64,000 nt of DNA from Anaerolineae bacterium (GCA_030432295.1 JAUIHI010000015.1:82757-146756); one strand, 5' to 3'; positions 1-8,959 are shown, counted from the stretch's first letter. Numbers and translations are program-made. Notes: generated by a model from the sequence alone, not told the origin.

Positions 1-1437
1 GGCCTGGATTTCGGCCTCAGTTCTGTCTACGGATGCCTGGTCGCCCAGGTCGCAGCCTTCCATCAGCCCGTCGATTTTGTCGGCGATCTGCTGGAAGCCG
101 GGGAAGCCGCCACCGGCCAGGTGCAGGGGGCGTGTCCGGCGAAAATAGTCGTCCCGATCTTTGGCCTGGGCACGGGCGCTGTTGAGCATCACCAGTTCGG
201 TGTATGCACCCAGCAGCCAGAGAACCGAATAGACCTGCCACAGTTTCGGGTGGGAGAAGGAGCGGAAAGAGTTGGCGATGAGCCGGTCGTTGGTGCGGAT
301 GTAGGCCAGGGTCTGCTCTTCCAGGGGTTGAAAAGCCGCGGCAGAATAGTCGCCGGTCTCTTTGGCCTTCAGCAGCAGATGGGCGCAGAGTGCGGTACTC
401 ATCGAAGTTACATACAGCCCTTTGGAAAAGAGGGGGTCGATGAATCCAGCGGCGTGGCCGAGCAGACAGAAGCGGTCGCCCACCACCTGTTTAGAGGAGT
501 ATTGGATGCGCCCGGTCCGGGTCCAGGCCCGGACGCTGCGAGCGTTGGCAAACTGGGCGGCCATACCCGGATACTGGCCGATGAAGGCGTTGAACTCCTC
601 CTCCGGGCTGAGGTCGGGCCGCTCCGGGTGGATGCGAGGGTCCAGCAGCAGGCCGACACTGCACAAGGGATTGGTGGCCTGGGGGTGATTGTTGAAGGGG
701 ATCACCCACAACCAGCCCCCTCGAAAAATGTGGTGCAGAGTCCCTTCGCTCAACCGGTAGGGGATGCCGTATTCGGTGGTGGAGCCGCCCACGTCGTTGT
801 AGCAGGGCACATTGACCATATGGGTGAAGATTGTGCGGGAGTGGGTTTGCAGGTCCATATCCCGCAGGTCAAAGCGCTCGGCCAGCAGGGAGCGGAAGCC
901 CCCCGCGTCCACCACAAAATTGGCCCGGTAGCGCTCCCCTTTGGCGGTGACAATCTCTACCCCATCGGCCTGCACATCCACTTCCTTGACCGGCGTTTCC
1001 TGCAAGACTTCTGCACCGTAGGCCACGGCCGTCGCGGTGAGAAAGGCGTCTGTGTCCTGGCGGAAGAGGTGCATCTCGTGGCCGTGGGGCTGGCGGGGGA
1101 TGACCGCTTGCAGGCTGTGTTCTTTGTTCTGGGGCTGGCCCGGTGTGTGGTGCAGATAGCTGAAGTGGCGTTTGACCCCGTGGGATGTCCCGGCCAGTTT
1201 GAAGAAATTCTCCGAGCTGAAATAGGCCAGTTCGGGCACGTCGAAAAACTCAGCCGTCGCCCGCAGCACCTCGGACGTTTCCAAAATCATCGACTCGCCG
1301 ATGGCGAATTTGGGGTGGCTTTTGGCTTCGAAGACAACTACCCGCTGTCCCTGGCGGGCAAGGATGGCAGCCAATGAGGAACCGGAGAAGCCGGAGCCGA
1401 TGATGGCGACATCGTAGGTTTTTGGGTCAAGATTCAT
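1..1437 (-). CDS. Flavin-dependent halogenase-like FAD oxidoreductase (3' end outside window)
   Basis: The reading frame is open from ATG at 1437 down to base 1, so the C-terminus lies outside the window. The N-terminus reads [20 protein letters not shown], a Rossmann FAD-binding start with GxGxxG, followed by GESM near residue 50, as in flavin-dependent halogenases. Around residue 230 is GWLWVIP, matching the WxWxIP signature of that family (established knowledge). FAD-dependent halogenases chlorinate or brominate aromatic substrates using a partner flavin reductase; no such partner or biosynthetic cluster is visible here, so the substrate is unknown and a non-halogenating monooxygenase is possible. 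A 13-bp inverted repeat (1462-1474 with 1484-1496) sits 25 nt upstream and would lie in the 5' leader. No convincing Shine-Dalgarno is visible; this start is chosen because the Rossmann motif begins about ten residues later. Confidence 0.75.
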   Translation of the reverse strand, partial: MNLDPKTYDVAIIGSGFSGSSLAAILARQGQRVVVFEAKSHPKFAIGESMILETSEVLRATAEFFDVPELAYFSSENFFKLAGTSHGVKRHFSYLHHTPGQPQNKEHSLQAVIPRQPHGHEMHLFRQDTDAFLTATAVAYGAEVLQETPVKEVDVQADGVEIVTAKGERYRANFVVDAGGFRSLLAERFDLRDMDLQTHSRTIFTHMVNVPCYNDVGGSTTEYGIPYRLSEGTLHHIFRGGWLWVIPFNNHPQATNPLCSVGLLLDPRIHPERPDLSPEEEFNAFIGQYPGMAAQFANARSVRAWTRTGRIQYSSKQVVGDRFCLLGHAAGFIDPLFSKGLYVTSMSTALCAHLLLKAKETGDYSAAAFQPLEEQTLAYIRTNDRLIANSFRSFSHPKLWQVYSVLWLLGAYTELVMLNSARAQAKDRDDYFRRTRPLHLAGGGFPGFQQIADKIDGLMEGCDLGDQASVDRTEAEIQA

Positions 1438-1461
1438 AGAAGATGGCTGCTTTTTGGATAG

Positions 1462-1496
1462 TCAGCAGATCGCACCGGAGCACTGCGATCTGCTGA
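1462..1496. repeat. 13-bp inverted repeat upstream of the halogenase-like gene
   Basis: TCAGCAGATCGCA at 1462-1474 is exactly complementary to TGCGATCTGCTGA at 1484-1496, with a 9-nt loop. It lies between the start of the leftward halogenase-like gene and a long non-coding stretch. It could be a leader hairpin or an operator; nothing distinguishes the two. Confidence 0.6.
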
Positions 1497-1764
1497 TAGT
1501 AGAAGAGAAGGCACGGGTACGTATGATGGCTATTGTATCAGTCCGGTCACAGCAGGTCAATGGAGGCCCACCCCGAATCGTCTATCGATTTTTGGACATC
1601 GCCATCCCACATAAAATACGCTTTTTTGGTATGTTTTCCTACAAAAAAGTGATATTATTGAAGGGTGTAGCCATGGAGTACTATTGAGCTAGGCAGATAG
1701 TAGGATACTATGTATTATAGATTCTGAAATTCTGTGGTGTTCAACGGGATGGTGGAATAACGGC

Positions 1765-1826
1765 TATAATACGATGGTGCAGAGATGCATAAGGAAGAAT
1801 ATCTCCTTGATGCCTCTGCATTTTTC
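1765..1826 (+). ncRNA. Candidate short terminated transcript (TATAAT followed by hairpin and T-run)
   Basis: The 500-bp gap between 1437 and 1941 has no convincing gene. It contains a perfect -10 box TATAAT at 1765-1770. A bulged hairpin follows almost at once (TGCAGAG 1778-1784 pairs CTCTGCA 1814-1820; GCATAAGGA 1787-1795 pairs TCCTTGATGC 1804-1813 with one bulged base), then TTTTT at 1821-1825. A transcript starting about 7 nt after the -10 box would be only about 50 nt and consist of an intrinsic terminator. It may be a tiny RNA, a decoy promoter-terminator or an attenuator. No clear -35 is seen (TTCAAC at 1740-1745, 19-nt spacer). The call is low-confidence. Confidence 0.3.
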
Positions 1827-1872
1827 ATTGCCGACCTATTTGGTTGGCCGCTGGATTCCCAAATGAATATGA

Positions 1873-1900
1873 ACGGCTAAATTTGTACGGCTAAATTTGT
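1873..1900. repeat. Tandem 14-bp direct repeat upstream of an exported protein gene
   Basis: ACGGCTAAATTTGT occurs twice back to back (1873-1886, 1887-1900), ending 40 nt before the start codon at 1941. Short direct repeats just upstream of a gene can be activator or repressor sites; this one could equally be a replication-slippage duplication. Confidence 0.5.
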
Positions 1901-1940
1901 AAGTAAAAATATCCAAATGTTAGCAGAAAGGCAACCCCCC

Positions 1941-2417
1941 ATGAACACTTTTATCCGTTTCCGCCCGGCGATTTTCGGCGTAGCCTTCGTTATAGCGCTG
2001 ATGTTGTCTCTCTTTTCACAAAGCCAGCTTGCCCATGCCCGCCTGGCTATGTGCCGCAGCGATCCGCTTGTCCTTCTCTCCGACGGCACAGTGCTGGACA
2101 TTTCGGCGGACATCGGCGCGCTTTTGTGGGACGTGGAAGATGTCCACTACGATCTGCACATTCCCAAAGGGTTGAGCGTTGTAGTCTCTGTCTCGACGCC
2201 AAACTGGCCGACGACAGTTGAACATTTTACGGTCTATGCGGACAACCCGCCCGGAACCTTTACCAGCACGACGACGGTCTTCACCCGGGAAGAGAATACC
2301 CCCGTCACCGCCAACTTTCTGGTCAACACCATCTATCGCACGTTGGACGGGGTAAGTGGTCAGCCGTTGACGGTGGAAATCAAAACACGTGGACTACTTT
2401 CCGGCCTGTTCCGTTAG
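1941..2417 (+). CDS. Hypothetical exported protein
   Basis: A 158-residue protein from ATG at 1941; an in-frame ATG at 1917 is less likely because the signal peptide begins just after the second one and AGAAAGG lies about 10 nt upstream of it. Residues about 9-34 form a hydrophobic signal sequence ending near SQLAHA, so export is predicted. The mature part is rich in beta-type sequence with no Cys pair or catalytic motif that I recognise. I cannot assign a family. It is a single gene, converging on the large regulator to its right with a strong hairpin (2452-2504) between the two 3' ends. Confidence 0.6.
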   Translation: MNTFIRFRPAIFGVAFVIALMLSLFSQSQLAHARLAMCRSDPLVLLSDGTVLDISADIGALLWDVEDVHYDLHIPKGLSVVVSVSTPNWPTTVEHFTVYADNPPGTFTSTTTVFTREENTPVTANFLVNTIYRTLDGVSGQPLTVEIKTRGLLSGLFR

Positions 2418-2451
2418 GCCCAGGTCAGCCATCTGTTCATAGAAATGCATA

Positions 2452-2504
2452 GGGGCGCTGGCTGCTGCACCCGGCTTTATGCCGAGCGCAGCAGCCAGCG
2501 CCCC
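2452..2504. terminator. 17-bp perfect hairpin between convergent genes
   Basis: GGGGCGCTGGCTGCTGC (2452-2468) pairs exactly with GCAGCAGCCAGCGCCCC (2488-2504). The 19-nt loop contains its own small stem (CGGC/GCCG). It sits between the ends of the rightward exported-protein gene and the leftward regulator, where a bidirectional terminator is expected, but it lacks a T-run and may be another dispersed hairpin element. Confidence 0.55.
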
Positions 2505-2529
2505 AACGGATTTAATAACTTTGTGTACT

Positions 2530-5500
2530 CTACACAACCGATGTCTGGGGTAAGATTACATCCTCAATTTCCCCAAGGGACATTCTACTACCCTCGTCCA
2601 AGGCCGAGTTCCAGACTGCCCGGCTCAACTGATCGCCCACAGCCTGGCAATGGCGCTGATACTCCTCTCTGAGAGCCGGATTGGATTCCAGATTGTCCAG
2701 CCGCTTTTCCACTGCGCCGAGCACCTTGGCTGCTGCGTGCACCTTGCCCACCGGGTAGAGCGCCCCCGCCAAACCGATCAGACTCTCGGCCACCAACTCT
2801 GGCTCCTCCTCCTCTTCCACCTCGCGCAGAATCCCCAGGCTCTGGGTGTAGCAGTCCAGCGCCGCCTGGGAATCCCCTAGCTGCTTCTTGAGATGGCCCA
2901 GATTGCCCAGGCAGAGGAGAACGCCATAGGGTTGGCCCAATTGCCGGTAGAGTTCCAACCCTTCCAGCAGGAGTCTCTCGGCCCGCTCGTATTCGCCCTG
3001 CAAACCCAGCGCCTCGCTTAGATTCACAATTGCCACCGCCGCGCCTTCTGGGCTGCCCGACTGGCGGCGCAGATAGAGCGCCTCTTCGAACAAAAGGGCG
3101 GCTTGTGCAATATCTCCCTGTCGAAAGGCGAGCTGGCCCAAATCGTCCAGGGTGTGGCTGATGCCGCGCTGGCTGCCCTTGGCCCGATGCAAGGCAAGGC
3201 TCTCCTCAAACAACTGTCGGGCCTGCCCATACTGCTTGCGTTGCAGTGCAACCGCCCCAATGGCGTCGAGTATCCAGCCACTTCCCTCGTCATCACCGAT
3301 CTGTCGATAGAGAGCCAGACTTTGCTGAAGCATCGACTCTGCCGCGTGATAATCGGCCTGAAAAAGGGCCAGCCGACCCGCACCCCACAGCGCCAGGGCG
3401 CGCATAGCCGGGGGCGCGGCAGATTGACGAGCCAGGGCACGCTCCAGCCAGGAACGCCCCTCACGCAAATAGCTGTGGGCCGCCCACCAGCGCCAGAGGA
3501 TGCCGCACATCTCGATGGCTGTCTCATCCCCCTCCACTTCCAGCGACCAGTCCAACGCCGCACGGATGTTGTCTTCCTCGCCTTTCAATGCCTTATAGAT
3601 TTCGGCCTGCTCATCTCCCATTAGGCTGGATTCAAAGCCCAGTACGAAATTCCGATACCAGGCCGCGTGAAGTTGGCGCGTCGCCGCCAGTTCATCTCTG
3701 GACGCCAGATGTTCCCAGGCATATTCCCGGATCGATTCCAACATACGAAAGCGGGGCGTCTCGTCCTGCTGGTATTGGAGCAGACTCTTGGCAGCCAGGG
3801 AATGGAGTGTGGCTGTGACCTGTGCCGGTGAAAGTGACATCCCCGCGGCCAACTCTTGCGCTGCCTCCTCTGTCCAGCCGCCCACAAAGACAGCAAGACG
3901 GGCAAACAGCCCCTGCTCGTCCCCGCTGAGCAGATCGTAGCTCCAGTCCAGGGCACCGCGCAGGGTGCGTTGGCGGTCAGGCAAATCCCGGGGACCGCTG
4001 TTGAGAAATCCCAGGCGCCGGGTCAATTGGGACGCTATCTCTGACAGAGAAAATTGATTGGCCCGGGCCGCGGCCAGCTCGATGACGAGCGGCAAGCCAT
4101 CCAGGCTGGCACAAATCTCGGCCACAATCGGCGCATCCTCCTGGCCCAGGGTCAAGTCGGGTGCGGTGGCCCCCACCCGTTGGACGAAAAGAGCCGTGGC
4201 CGAAAATTTTTCCAGCAGGTCGAGGGTGACAGGTCGGCTCTGATCGGGCAAATTCAGGGGCATCACCGGGTAGATGTGTTCGCCGTAGATTAGCAGCGCT
4301 TCCCGGCTGGTCACTAATATTTTGAGAGAAGGCGCGCCACGCAAAAGCTCGTTTATCATAGGCGCAACGTCTACCAATTGCTCGAAATTATCGAGTATCA
4401 GCAATAGCTGGCGGCTGTGCAGATGGGCGATCAGTGGCTCGATCGGGGCGTTGTCTTGGCTCACCGGTGCGCCCACGGCTTGGGCAATGGCAGAGGGAAT
4501 GAGTGCCGGGTTTTGGATGGAGGCCAGCGGCACGAAAAAGACGCCATCCTCATATTCATCCTGGAGGCTGGCGGCCACCTGCAAACTCAGTCGACTTTTG
4601 CCGATGCCGCCGGGTCCGGTCAATGTGATCAGGCGGGTCTGGGCACGGCGCAACAATCCACTCACCGCTTTGACTTCGCCTTCCCGCCCCACAAAAGGAG
4701 TGAGTTCGGCGGGCAGGTTTGTGGGCCGCGGGTCCAGTGTGCGCAGCGGGGGGAAGTGGACGGGCAGATCATCCGCCACCGCCTGGAATACCCGCTGCGG
4801 CTCGCGCAAACCTTTGAGACGACGCAGACCCATATCCCGCATTTCTACGCGGGGTGGCAATTGTTCGGTGATTTCCGCGCTGGTTGTCTGGTCCAATAGA
4901 ATTTGCCCGCCGTGTCCGGCGGAGAGCAGGCGCGCGGCCAGGTTAAGCGGAGGCCCAAAATAATCGTCATCGCGTGATTCGACGAGACCGGTGGCAAGGG
5001 CCATACGCACACGCACTTGGGTCGATTCAGGCCAATCTTCCGCTTGCAAAGCCCTTTGCGCGGCAAGGGCAGCGGTGATGGCATCCACAGCCTGGGAGAA
5101 GGCTATGAAAAATCCGTCACCCATCGTTTTGAAAACATAACCGTTACAGGCGGTCGCGGTCTGGCGCAGCAGGCTGTCGTGTCTTCGCAGCGCGCGCTTC
5201 ATCGACTGGGTGTTTTGCTCCCAGAGCTGGGTGCTGCCTTCAATATCACTAAAGAGAAAGGTGAGCAGACCACTGGGTTGGGTTGTCTCTTCGGCTGAGG
5301 AAAGCCGGTAGCCGACCGCCTGCACAGGCTCAATCAATGCCTCGTCTCCGGCCACTTCCTTGAGCTTGCGGCGCAGAGTATAGATGTGGTAGCGCAACAT
5401 TTCGTTGGCATCCTGGCCAGATTCATTTGTCTCTTCGCCTATCTGTTGGGCCAGCTCGCCAAAAGTGATGGTCTGTGGCGCTGCCTGGGCCAAGCTGGCG

Positions 5501-5649
5501 AGCAGGACAAACTCAGTTGGGCTGAGGGTGAGGGGGTGGTTGTCAAAGGTGGTTTGACGTTTGGCTATATCGATCCACAGTTTGCCGTGTCTTATGGCAG
5601 GGGGTGATGCCTTTGTAGGCGCAGTGAGCAGGGACATAAGATACTTCAC
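2530..5649 (-). CDS. Winged-helix / class III nucleotide cyclase / STAND ATPase / TPR regulator
   Basis: A 1039-residue multidomain protein. Domains in order: OmpR-type winged helix (about 20-115, with the typical LRRKL...VGYRL end); class III adenylate/guanylate cyclase domain (about 125-290), with FSDIEGS and GDGFFIAF carrying the two metal aspartates and LNLAARL carrying the transition-state Asn and Arg, so activity is plausible; NB-ARC/STAND ATPase with Walker A GPGGIGKSR near 345 and Walker B LLILDNFE near 420; then TPR repeats from about 650 to 1000. This architecture suggests a large signal integrator that binds DNA and may make a cyclic nucleotide. The annotated start is a GTG (5649) close behind GGAAAGG; an ATG at 5637 is the alternative. 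It is a single gene, divergent from the isomerase-like gene to its right. Confidence 0.85.
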   Translation of the reverse strand: MKYLMSLLTAPTKASPPAIRHGKLWIDIAKRQTTFDNHPLTLSPTEFVLLASLAQAAPQTITFGELAQQIGEETNESGQDANEMLRYHIYTLRRKLKEVAGDEALIEPVQAVGYRLSSAEETTQPSGLLTFLFSDIEGSTQLWEQNTQSMKRALRRHDSLLRQTATACNGYVFKTMGDGFFIAFSQAVDAITAALAAQRALQAEDWPESTQVRVRMALATGLVESRDDDYFGPPLNLAARLLSAGHGGQILLDQTTSAEITEQLPPRVEMRDMGLRRLKGLREPQRVFQAVADDLPVHFPPLRTLDPRPTNLPAELTPFVGREGEVKAVSGLLRRAQTRLITLTGPGGIGKSRLSLQVAASLQDEYEDGVFFVPLASIQNPALIPSAIAQAVGAPVSQDNAPIEPLIAHLHSRQLLLILDNFEQLVDVAPMINELLRGAPSLKILVTSREALLIYGEHIYPVMPLNLPDQSRPVTLDLLEKFSATALFVQRVGATAPDLTLGQEDAPIVAEICASLDGLPLVIELAAARANQFSLSEIASQLTRRLGFLNSGPRDLPDRQRTLRGALDWSYDLLSGDEQGLFARLAVFVGGWTEEAAQELAAGMSLSPAQVTATLHSLAAKSLLQYQQDETPRFRMLESIREYAWEHLASRDELAATRQLHAAWYRNFVLGFESSLMGDEQAEIYKALKGEEDNIRAALDWSLEVEGDETAIEMCGILWRWWAAHSYLREGRSWLERALARQSAAPPAMRALALWGAGRLALFQADYHAAESMLQQSLALYRQIGDDEGSGWILDAIGAVALQRKQYGQARQLFEESLALHRAKGSQRGISHTLDDLGQLAFRQGDIAQAALLFEEALYLRRQSGSPEGAAVAIVNLSEALGLQGEYERAERLLLEGLELYRQLGQPYGVLLCLGNLGHLKKQLGDSQAALDCYTQSLGILREVEEEEEPELVAESLIGLAGALYPVGKVHAAAKVLGAVEKRLDNLESNPALREEYQRHCQAVGDQLSRAVWNSALDEGSRMSLGEIEDVILPQTSVV

Positions 5650-5829
5650 AAACCTTTCCGGTCAATATTTTGAATACTTTTGTCGCCAGCCATTGTAGCC
5701 CAAAGATAGCGACTTCTCAATCCGTGGTTTCACGGGCAGGTAGATCGTTTTGGCAGTAGTGGTTTACGGCTTCCCCGCGTTCTCCTGACTCTTGCATTTC
5801 TGCGTCTCTCTATGTACGCTGTTCCCTAC

Positions 5830-5863
5830 AGAAGTTCAACTTTTCGGAAAAAGTTGAACTTCT
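5830..5863. repeat. 34-nt hairpin element, family A copy 1
   Basis: AGAAGTTCAACTTTT (5830-5844), loop CGGA, then the exact complement (5849-5863): 15-bp stem, 4-nt loop. It lies in the 266-bp gap between two divergent genes, 52 nt before the rightward start codon. The same architecture recurs at 32153, 39611 and 54830. This copy has A in the arm where the others have G, with T replacing C in the opposite arm, so pairing is kept. Confidence 0.85.
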
Positions 5864-5915
5864 TTTACGCACAATTTCGGAGAAACCCTCCCCCAAACCC
5901 GAAAGGCAGAACCCT

Positions 5916-6878
5916 ATGCGCATCACCCACATCGGCATCAACGGCGACGGCGGGCGACTGGACGGCAGTACAGACAAACTCGCGGACGACCTGGCCTTCT
6001 TCCAGCAGTGCGGCTACAGTTGCGTCGAACTCTCCTCCATCGGGCTGGATGTGATTCTCGCTGGGCGGGTCTTCCAGCCCCAATTGGAGCGGGTGCGGGC
6101 TGTGACCGAGCGCTTCCCGCTGACATATACGCTCCATCCCCCCAACCGGCTCAATCTGGCCCTCGGCTCAGATTTGGCCCTGGACAAAGCCAACTTCGCG
6201 GCCAATCTGGAGGTCTGCGCCGCGCTGGGCGCAAAGGTAATGGTCTACCACTCCGGGCTGATCGCGCTGGAGCGCCCCCGGCTGGGGCTGGTGGATCTGC
6301 CCACGCCCGACGAACTGGCCGCGGCGGCCCAGCAGGAGGTGGACGCGCTGAAGGAACTGATGCCCTACGCCGCCCAGTTGGGGGTGACGGTGGCGATGGA
6401 AAACCGGGACCCCCACAGTTGGGAGGTTGGCCTGCTGCGCCAACTGGGGCGAGACCCGGCTGAACTGGCGACCTTCCACGGCGGGATGCTCATCCCCCGC
6501 ATTGTGGAGCAGGTGGAGGCGGTGGGCCACCCCAATCTGGGCATCTGCCTGGACCTGGCCCATCTCTTTCTGGCGACGAATCAGTTGGGGATCGACTATC
6601 TGGAAGCCGTGGGCCAGGCCGCGCCCCACCTGCGCCACATCCACGCAAACGACAATTTCGGTCGCCTGGACGACGCCTACGACGATCTGGGCCAGCGCAA
6701 TCCCTATGGCGAGGGCGACCTGCACCTGCCGCCGGGCTGGGGCGCGATTCCACTGGCAGAGGCATTGCGCCAACTGCCCGACTATTCGGGAATTCTGATT
6801 CTGGAGTTGCGTCCCCGTTACCGGGAAAGGCTGGCTGAGGCATTGGAGACTATGCGGGGGATTGTGGCGTCGGTGTAG
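5916..6878 (+). CDS. Sugar phosphate isomerase/epimerase-like TIM barrel protein
   Basis: A 320-residue protein of the xylose isomerase-like/AP endonuclease 2 superfamily. Visible signatures are ENRD (about 157-160), the CLDLAHLF segment (metal-binding Asp and His, about 212-219) and HIHANDN (about 245-251), in the usual order for the divalent-metal site of this fold. The family includes sugar epimerases, inosose dehydratases and endonuclease IV; the exact substrate cannot be read. The start ATG at 5916 is preceded by GAAAGG about 11 nt upstream. The 3' end overlaps the convergent membrane-protein gene by 29 nt. It is probably cytosolic and stands alone. Confidence 0.75.
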   Translation: MRITHIGINGDGGRLDGSTDKLADDLAFFQQCGYSCVELSSIGLDVILAGRVFQPQLERVRAVTERFPLTYTLHPPNRLNLALGSDLALDKANFAANLEVCAALGAKVMVYHSGLIALERPRLGLVDLPTPDELAAAAQQEVDALKELMPYAAQLGVTVAMENRDPHSWEVGLLRQLGRDPAELATFHGGMLIPRIVEQVEAVGHPNLGICLDLAHLFLATNQLGIDYLEAVGQAAPHLRHIHANDNFGRLDDAYDDLGQRNPYGEGDLHLPPGWGAIPLAEALRQLPDYSGILILELRPRYRERLAEALETMRGIVASV

Positions 6879-7452
6879 ATTGTCTGGGCGTAGATTGTCG
6901 GCGTCGCTTCCACCAGCCGATGGCAAAATAGCCGATTAGCAGCAGGTCCAGCGTAAGTTCAATGGGGGTGAAGATATTCCCATAATAGTCCGGGTCCCAA
7001 TAGCTGACCGGGCTGGCAAAGCGGGTGTGGAAATCGAAGGGAAAGAGAAACAGAGGGCCGTCGTGGTGGTGGGTGAGAATATCAATCCCCGCGTGGAAGG
7101 CCGCGGCCAGGGCAAACCAGACCAGCCAGTTGCCCCACTTCACTCCTCGGCGGTGGAGCAGCAGGCCGACAGCAAAAATTGCGGCCAGAATGAAGGGCGC
7201 ATGGAAAAAGTTGTGGGGGATAATCCAGACCGGGTCGTTGAAAAAGAGACGGTCATATTCAGCCAGTGCCGCGCTGGTCATCCCGCCCTCGGCCATCGCG
7301 GAGAAGAGGCCAAAGATGACGCTCAGTACAAAAAGCGGCACATCGGGCATAAACGACCCCAGCAGAAACGCGCCGGTGTGGACCGCGTATCCCCGCTTTT
7401 TCAAAGGGCCGTTCAGTGCGGCTGTCATTAAAAAGTGGGATTGGGTCTGCAT
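6850..7452 (-). CDS. Membrane-bound hydrolase-like protein, metal-dependent family
   Basis: A 200-residue integral membrane protein with about four hydrophobic segments (about 25-50, 85-105, 108-125, 165-185). Conserved-looking His/Asp clusters are FLLGSFMPDVP (about 30-40), IIPHNFFHAP (about 78-87) and FHAGIDILTHHHDG (about 120-133). This pattern resembles the YdjM/LexA-regulated membrane metal-dependent hydrolase type, which is known mainly by its motifs; I would not claim a reaction. The C-terminal tail is Thr/Pro/Gln-rich and overlaps the end of the convergent isomerase-like gene. It starts at ATG 7452. A heptamer-type hairpin lies just upstream. Confidence 0.6.
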   Translation of the reverse strand: MQTQSHFLMTAALNGPLKKRGYAVHTGAFLLGSFMPDVPLFVLSVIFGLFSAMAEGGMTSAALAEYDRLFFNDPVWIIPHNFFHAPFILAAIFAVGLLLHRRGVKWGNWLVWFALAAAFHAGIDILTHHHDGPLFLFPFDFHTRFASPVSYWDPDYYGNIFTPIELTLDLLLIGYFAIGWWKRRRQSTPRQSTPTPQSPA

Positions 7453-7475
7453 TGCTCCTTTTGCCCGTAGAAATC

Positions 7476-7524
7476 TAAAATGTAAAACGTGAGATCAAAC
7501 GACGATCTCACGTTTTACATTTTA
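7476..7524. repeat. Hairpin with 21-bp perfect arms made of three ~7-nt words
   Basis: The left arm 7476-7496 reads as TAAAATG TAAAACG TGAGATC; the right arm 7504-7524 is its exact complement, with a 7-nt loop. It lies between two leftward genes. The word ACGTGAGATC recurs in the hairpin at 10870-10924. Confidence 0.85.
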
Positions 7525-7564
7525 CGTCAGCGGATAGTGTAGCCTGTGGCCGGTCTTTCTTTGC

Positions 7565-7975
7565 CTATCCCTTTGACAGCGCGTCCCGCACCCGTTCCAG
7601 CCGGGTACGTGCCTCTCCTGCCACTTCGTCCAGCCCGGCAGCATCGGCCATTCCCAACATCGACAGAGGATCGACCAGCGAAACGACGCTGCCCGCGCCC
7701 TCTTCATAGACAATTACATTGCAGGGCAGCAGCAGGCCAATGTCCAGGCTCGCAGTCAGTGCCCGGTGGGCCAGGGATGGGTTGCACGCGCCCAGAATCA
7801 CATAGCGGCGGAAGTCTGCGTCCAACTTCTTCTTCAATGTCGCCTGCACGTCGATTTCGGTCAGCACGCCAAAGCCTTCCGCTTTGAGCGCCTCTGTTAC
7901 CTGTCCAACCGCCTTCTCATAGGGGGTGCTCAGCGCAATGGTCAGGCCAATAGCTTCTTTCACAGGGATATTCAT
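7565..7975 (-). CDS. DUF302 domain protein
   Basis: A 136-residue single-domain protein. The segment from the N-terminus (STPYEKAVGQVTEALKAEGFGVLTEID) through YVILGACNPSLAHRAL and LLLPCNVIVYEE is the typical DUF302 pattern, including the GACNP and LLPCN cores. DUF302 proteins are small and of unresolved function, often cytosolic and found near sulfur or metal metabolism genes; no such neighbour is evident here. The length is usual for the family. It sits alone between hairpin elements and the DUF2344 gene, starting at ATG 7975. Confidence 0.85.
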   Translation of the reverse strand: MNIPVKEAIGLTIALSTPYEKAVGQVTEALKAEGFGVLTEIDVQATLKKKLDADFRRYVILGACNPSLAHRALTASLDIGLLLPCNVIVYEEGAGSVVSLVDPLSMLGMADAAGLDEVAGEARTRLERVRDALSKG

Positions 7976-8068
7976 TGTACGTCCTTTCGGGTGGTAGCCC
8001 CGTCCACGCTGACGGCGGCTTCTTCCCTATCCTAGCACTCTCCCCTGCTCTCTGCCAAAGCCAGCCGC

Positions 8069-8941
8069 CTATGCAAATTCATCCGCGGCTTTCTCGGCAA
8101 AGGACTTGCGGCCTGGCGGCTCGGCGGCTTCGGATGTGACCCGCTTGGGCTTGCGCCCTCTGCGTCGCTTGACTTTGGGGGGGGCGTCCGGGTCCGCCAC
8201 CTCGGCCTGTGTGACAACCGGATAGGCGGCCATCAGCGCCACATCCTCTGGGCTATCTTCAAAATAGATGCAATCCCGGCGCAGGGTGCGGGCCAGATCG
8301 TCCAGGCCGAGCGCTGCCACCACTTCGTCCGGGCGACCTGTGGCGCCGGGCCGTTGCTGCACCCGCAGAAAGATGCGGTGCTCCTCGCTGGCTGGATCGT
8401 AGCCTTCGTAGCGCAGTTCAAAGATCAGTGGGCGCAGATTGTAGCGATACTTTTCGCCGCCCCGCTCCCGCTGACGCCACTCCTCACTTTTCGCCCAAAA
8501 TTCGTCGATGCGGGTCTGAATCAGCCCGTCGGCGATCTCCCCCGGCTCGGCAAAGAGTACTATCGTGTAGTCAGCGCCGATGGTCAATCCTTGCAGCGCT
8601 TTCGTCTTAAGCGCCACCTCTTCCAACCCGTGCAGCAACGCACCCGGCGGCAGCTTCTCCCGGATGCGCCGGGCCAGCTCGTCCAGTTCCACCGGTGGGC
8701 TGAAGGTGACATCGATCAGTTCTGCCTGTCCGGTCATGCCCAGGCCCAGCGGCGCGGCGAACTGAATGTGGGGCTGGGGGTTGAAGCCCTGTTTGTAGAG
8801 CAGGGGCAGATCGGCCCGGCGCAGGGTGCGCTCCCACAGGCGGAACTCGTCCTGGTGGCTGATGAATTTGATGGCTTCGCCCTTTTCGTAGGTCAGGCGG
8901 ACCCGCTGGCGGGGGGGAATGTCGTTTTGATTGTCGGTCAT
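8069..8941 (-). CDS. DUF2344 / TIGR03936 family, radical SAM-associated protein
   Basis: A 290-residue protein. The N-terminus RVRLTYEKGEAIKFISHQDE, then the LPLLYKQGFNPQPHIQFAAPLGLGM segment and LIDVTF, is diagnostic of the TIGR03936 family. Members are encoded next to, or fused with, the TIGR03960 B12-binding-type radical SAM protein (established knowledge); here the matching partner lies about 43 kb away at 51468-53369. The C-terminus is a basic low-complexity tail (PPKVKRRRGRKPKR) that may bind nucleic acid. The start is placed at ATG 8941; an upstream in-frame ATG at 9001 would read through the heptamer repeat and is less likely. Confidence 0.8.
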   Translation of the reverse strand: MTDNQNDIPPRQRVRLTYEKGEAIKFISHQDEFRLWERTLRRADLPLLYKQGFNPQPHIQFAAPLGLGMTGQAELIDVTFSPPVELDELARRIREKLPPGALLHGLEEVALKTKALQGLTIGADYTIVLFAEPGEIADGLIQTRIDEFWAKSEEWRQRERGGEKYRYNLRPLIFELRYEGYDPASEEHRIFLRVQQRPGATGRPDEVVAALGLDDLARTLRRDCIYFEDSPEDVALMAAYPVVTQAEVADPDAPPKVKRRRGRKPKRVTSEAAEPPGRKSFAEKAADEFA

Positions 8942-8959
8942 TGAAAGTCCTGAGATTGG

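Noticed and set aside
1454..1687. 77-codon plus-strand open frame in the first intergenic region
   Set aside because: It begins within an inverted repeat, has no ribosome binding site and shows no recognisable protein features.
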